21,147 bases of DNA, from positions 1 through 21,147 of the IMG/VR virus record IMGVR_UViG_3300029268_000157; one strand, written 5' to 3'. The notes below the pieces were generated by a model, which had not been told where the DNA came from, made no database searches, and saw nothing but the letters and a program-made list of their open reading frames with translations. Shown piece after piece: positions 18,688 through 21,147 of the stretch. Position 1 is the first letter of the stretch. The number at the start of each line of letters is the position of its first letter. This DNA is from a virus. The translations under genes were made by a program, and so were the position numbers.

Positions 18688-21147
18688 ATGGCAACTAAAA
18701 TAAAGAAATATTATGAAGATGAAAATATACTTATCACTGATGAAGATTTTCTACCTGATGAGTTATCCGACCTATCAGATGACGCAACACATAGGCTAGT
18801 TACAGATGTTGAAAAATCTTATTGGAATGCAAAAGAAGATGTTTCAAATAAAAGCAACTCTATAAGTACTGACGCCTCTTCAACTACAAAATATCCTAGT
18901 GTTAAAGCTTTCAAGGATTATGTAGACTTGCTTGTAGCGTGATTATTAGATTATAGATGAACTTATAACGCCTCTTCTAATACTTTCCCTGCTACTTGAT
19001 GAAGTTGAACAGCGTGAGCCATAATGAAATGAGATGCTTGGATTATATCTGTAACTTGAACATTATGATGAATTTCTGTAGCTGTATGAGATTGGGTAAT
19101 TGCCAAAGTAGATGCGCCAGCACAAACAGTAGGTAATTGGAGTTTTTTAAATGTTGGACTTTGATATGTTCCCGAAAATGTAACTAATAAGGTTACTTCT
19201 ATATCTTGAAGTTCAACTGATACACAATATGCTAGCGCAAAACTTCTATATGACCAATTATGATTGAAACTTAATTTATCTCAAACAACTTGACAAACTA
19301 TTTGAGATACAACAAACCGATTAACTAAGTTATGGGCAACTGATATTACAGTTACTAATGCTATAACTTGAAGTGTTACTTGAAATGCAGGAACTGTAAC
19401 AACAGCAAATGAAATAACTGACACAACTTGTTATTTATGATTTTTTACTTGATTGACTTGAAGTCAAGCAGTCAAAACTAACAACTTTCTTATTTATAAT
19501 TCTAATACTTGAGTTCTTTGAGCTCAATGATTTGTGGCAAAAAATTGAACATTAAAACTATGAAGTGTATGAATGGTATGATGACAGATTACTTTTTATA
19601 ATAATAATGACACTTGAACTAATATAATTTCAGTTGAAAATATTTCAACAAATAATTACACAAATGTTATACCTGCTAAAAGTTGAACATTCGCTATGAC
19701 TAGTGACTTATCTTCTTATGTTCCAACTTCCACAACTGTAAACACTCTCGCACTATCTTGAAATATAGTAGTCAAACCCTCAAATATACCTATGGAAACC
19801 TTAGTGGGCACTCCTACTTATTGAACTGTAAATGATTTTCTAAATTCGTTTGGTTCTACTTGAAGAAAAACTTGATGAGTTGCTACTAATGCAGGAAGTT
19901 CAAAGGTAGCAATAACTTGATGAACTTGATTTATTAAGGCTACAGATGATGATAATGCACAATTATTGCCATTTAATTGGTCTGCTCCTGCGGATATTAC
20001 AATACCAGCAAATTCTTCTCGTTATATCTGAGTTAAGTACAATGCAGGAACTCCTCAAATTGTAACAAAGACATCATCTACTTGGGATTATGACACAGAA
20101 TTTCCTTTAGCTCGTGCTGTAAATGAAACTATAAATGGTGCAGAGGAACTTTATGTTGCCAATACTCCTTGGTGGGTTACTGATTGAATGACTAATGTTA
20201 TACAAGCAATTCGTTCATTCTGATTAGTTAGGCGTGATGATTACAAAGGTTGATTAATATTATCTTGAACTTGAACTCGTAATATTGCTGTATCTGAGGG
20301 TACTGTATGGGTAGCACTTAATGATACTAATTTTGCTTGAATTGATACTGCTGTAACTTGAACCGTAGAATGATACTGGTATAAAGCTTGAAGTGGTTGG
20401 CAGAAATCAGACTTAACTCAATGGAGCAAAACTCAATACAACGATATTTCACAAACTACTTTACAAAATTTATCAGCTAACAAATATGCTAATGTATGGG
20501 TTTATTGAGAAATAACAGGCTCTACAATATCTATAGCATTATTATACCCACAAGCACAATATAACACAGCAGCAGAAGCAGAGGCTAAGTCTGCACCTGA
20601 TAATGTTCCAACTCATATTGCACAACTATGAATGTTACTTTGAAGATATATAATAAAACAAAATGTAGATGCCCCTGTGTCAACACAGAGCGTATTTACT
20701 ACAAAATTCTCTACTTCGGTTGTAACCTCCCACGCAAACTTAGGCTCACTTGGTTGGACTTCTTCTTGACACACAGGAACAGCCTCAACAATTGCAGGAT
20801 TTGCTGCAAGTACTTGAATTGCTGCTGAATATACTCTATCTTGAACCTGAACAGTCTTAGCAACAACTAATTGACCTACATTCGTTGCTCCTGTATTATG
20901 AGCTGCAACTGGTACAACTTGATTATTCGGTGCAACTGCTAACCTAACCGATTGGGCTACTGCAAGAATAGTTGGTTCACAAGCAGACTCTTGACATTCA
21001 TACTCTTGAAATATTTGAGTAGTATGAGAAAGTGTAGCTTCTGCAAGTGATACTTGAACTTGAGTATGATGAGTATCTGTAACTAACTGAGCAAATGAAG
21101 CTCGTTGAGTTACTTGAGTCTGAAAAGTTGGAGCAACTGGCGATACA
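18688..21147 (+). CDS. Large tail fibre / receptor-binding protein (3' partial)
   Basis: At least 820 aa, open to the last codon, so the end is outside the window. The N-terminus MATKIKKYYEDENILITDED is charged and probably the virion anchor. Two related segments follow: VSNKSNSISTDASSTTKYPS (from residue 52, continuing VKAFKDYVD) and VTNKVTSISGSSTDTQYASA (from residue 165, continuing KLLYDQL), a motif frequent in phage fibre proteins. NRLTKLWATDITVTNAITGS (Arg written CGA) resembles another common fibre module. Residues about 525-680 form a domain with AVSEGTVWVALNDTNFAG and KYANVWVYGEITGS, as in marine and CPR phage structural proteins. From residue about 692, SGHTGTASTIAGFAASTGIA resembles fibre/host-recognition tails. 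It is extremely rich in Gly, Thr, Ser and Ala, with most Gly written TGA. No catalytic motif seen. Confidence 0.75.

Noticed and set aside
20628-20828. A 66-codon + strand frame starting MNVTLKIYNKTKC.
   Set aside because: It is out of frame with and entirely inside the large fibre gene, with a Cys-rich composition and no neighbouring signals.
18950-21147. Very frequent ACTTGA/CTTGA words that look like a DNA repeat or clustered -35 elements.
   Set aside because: They are Thr-Gly and Leu/Ser-Gly codon pairs (ACT TGA, TCT TGA) in one reading frame, explained by the Gly/Thr-rich fibre sequence and UGA=Gly.
1-21147. A decayed, pseudogene-filled region, given the very short frames under the standard code.
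   Set aside because: Reading TGA as Gly restores every gene with no frameshift and with intact motifs; only TAA and TAG act as stops.
1-21147. UGA as tryptophan (Mycoplasma-type code).
   Set aside because: TGA positions align to invariant glycines in P-loop, Rossmann and GGxCFPKD motifs, while TGG is used at Trp positions.
1-21147. CRISPR array, insertion sequence, attachment site or integrase.
   Set aside because: No regularly spaced repeats, terminal inverted repeats, transposase or recombinase motifs were seen.

Overview
The window is a contiguous block of tailed-phage (siphovirus-type) DNA, all coding on the + strand, from a phage that reads UGA as glycine (translation table 25, the code of the candidate phyla Absconditabacteria/SR1 and Gracilibacteria). 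With the standard code only fragments of up to about 85 codons open on the + strand. With TGA read as Gly, 23 genes tile nearly all of the window, and TGA falls on glycines conserved in well-known families: the Rossmann and GGxCFPKD motifs of UDP-sugar dehydrogenases, the DVGANxGxxT motif of FkbM methyltransferases, and the terminase P-loop region. Of the 22 visible stop codons, 20 are TAA and 2 are TAG. The DNA is very AT-rich and starts lack Shine-Dalgarno sequences. The likely host is therefore a Gracilibacteria/Absconditabacteria (CPR) bacterium. CGA and CGG still look like arginine, which argues against the Absconditabacterales variant reported to read them as Trp.

Layout. (1) 2-2754: a sugar/surface module made of an FkbM-type methyltransferase (5' end outside the window), a GT-A-like glycosyltransferase, a UDP-sugar dehydrogenase-like protein lacking the C-terminal domain, and a second GT-A-like protein. 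(2) 2754-8731: packaging and head genes, namely large terminase, an 87-aa protein, portal, a prohead protease fused to a scaffold-like C-terminus, and the major capsid protein, followed by a hairpin terminator. (3) 8795-11664: a small coiled-coil protein, then neck and tail-tube genes (connector, head-closure, gp10-like, tail terminator, a 64-aa protein, candidate major tail protein), followed by a second, stronger terminator. (4) 11722-21147: tail assembly and tip genes, namely a putative tail chaperone, a 1004-aa tape measure, distal tail protein, tail-hub protein, a fibre-like protein, a 74-aa protein and a fibre/receptor-binding protein of at least 820 aa that runs off the end.

How it works together. 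Order and spacing match the canonical siphophage late operon (terminase, portal, protease, capsid, connectors, tail tube, tape measure, tip, fibres). Several genes overlap by 1-17 nt and others are separated by only a few bases, consistent with one or a few polycistronic late transcripts punctuated by the two hairpins. The sugar genes abut terminase (TAATG overlap), so they are probably expressed with the late genes and may modify the virion or the host surface. No tRNA gene, integrase, replication or lysis gene and no CRISPR array was seen. No gene-free stretch exceeds 300 bases; the longest gap is about 63 bases, after the capsid gene. Functional calls come from reading translations by eye, without database searches.
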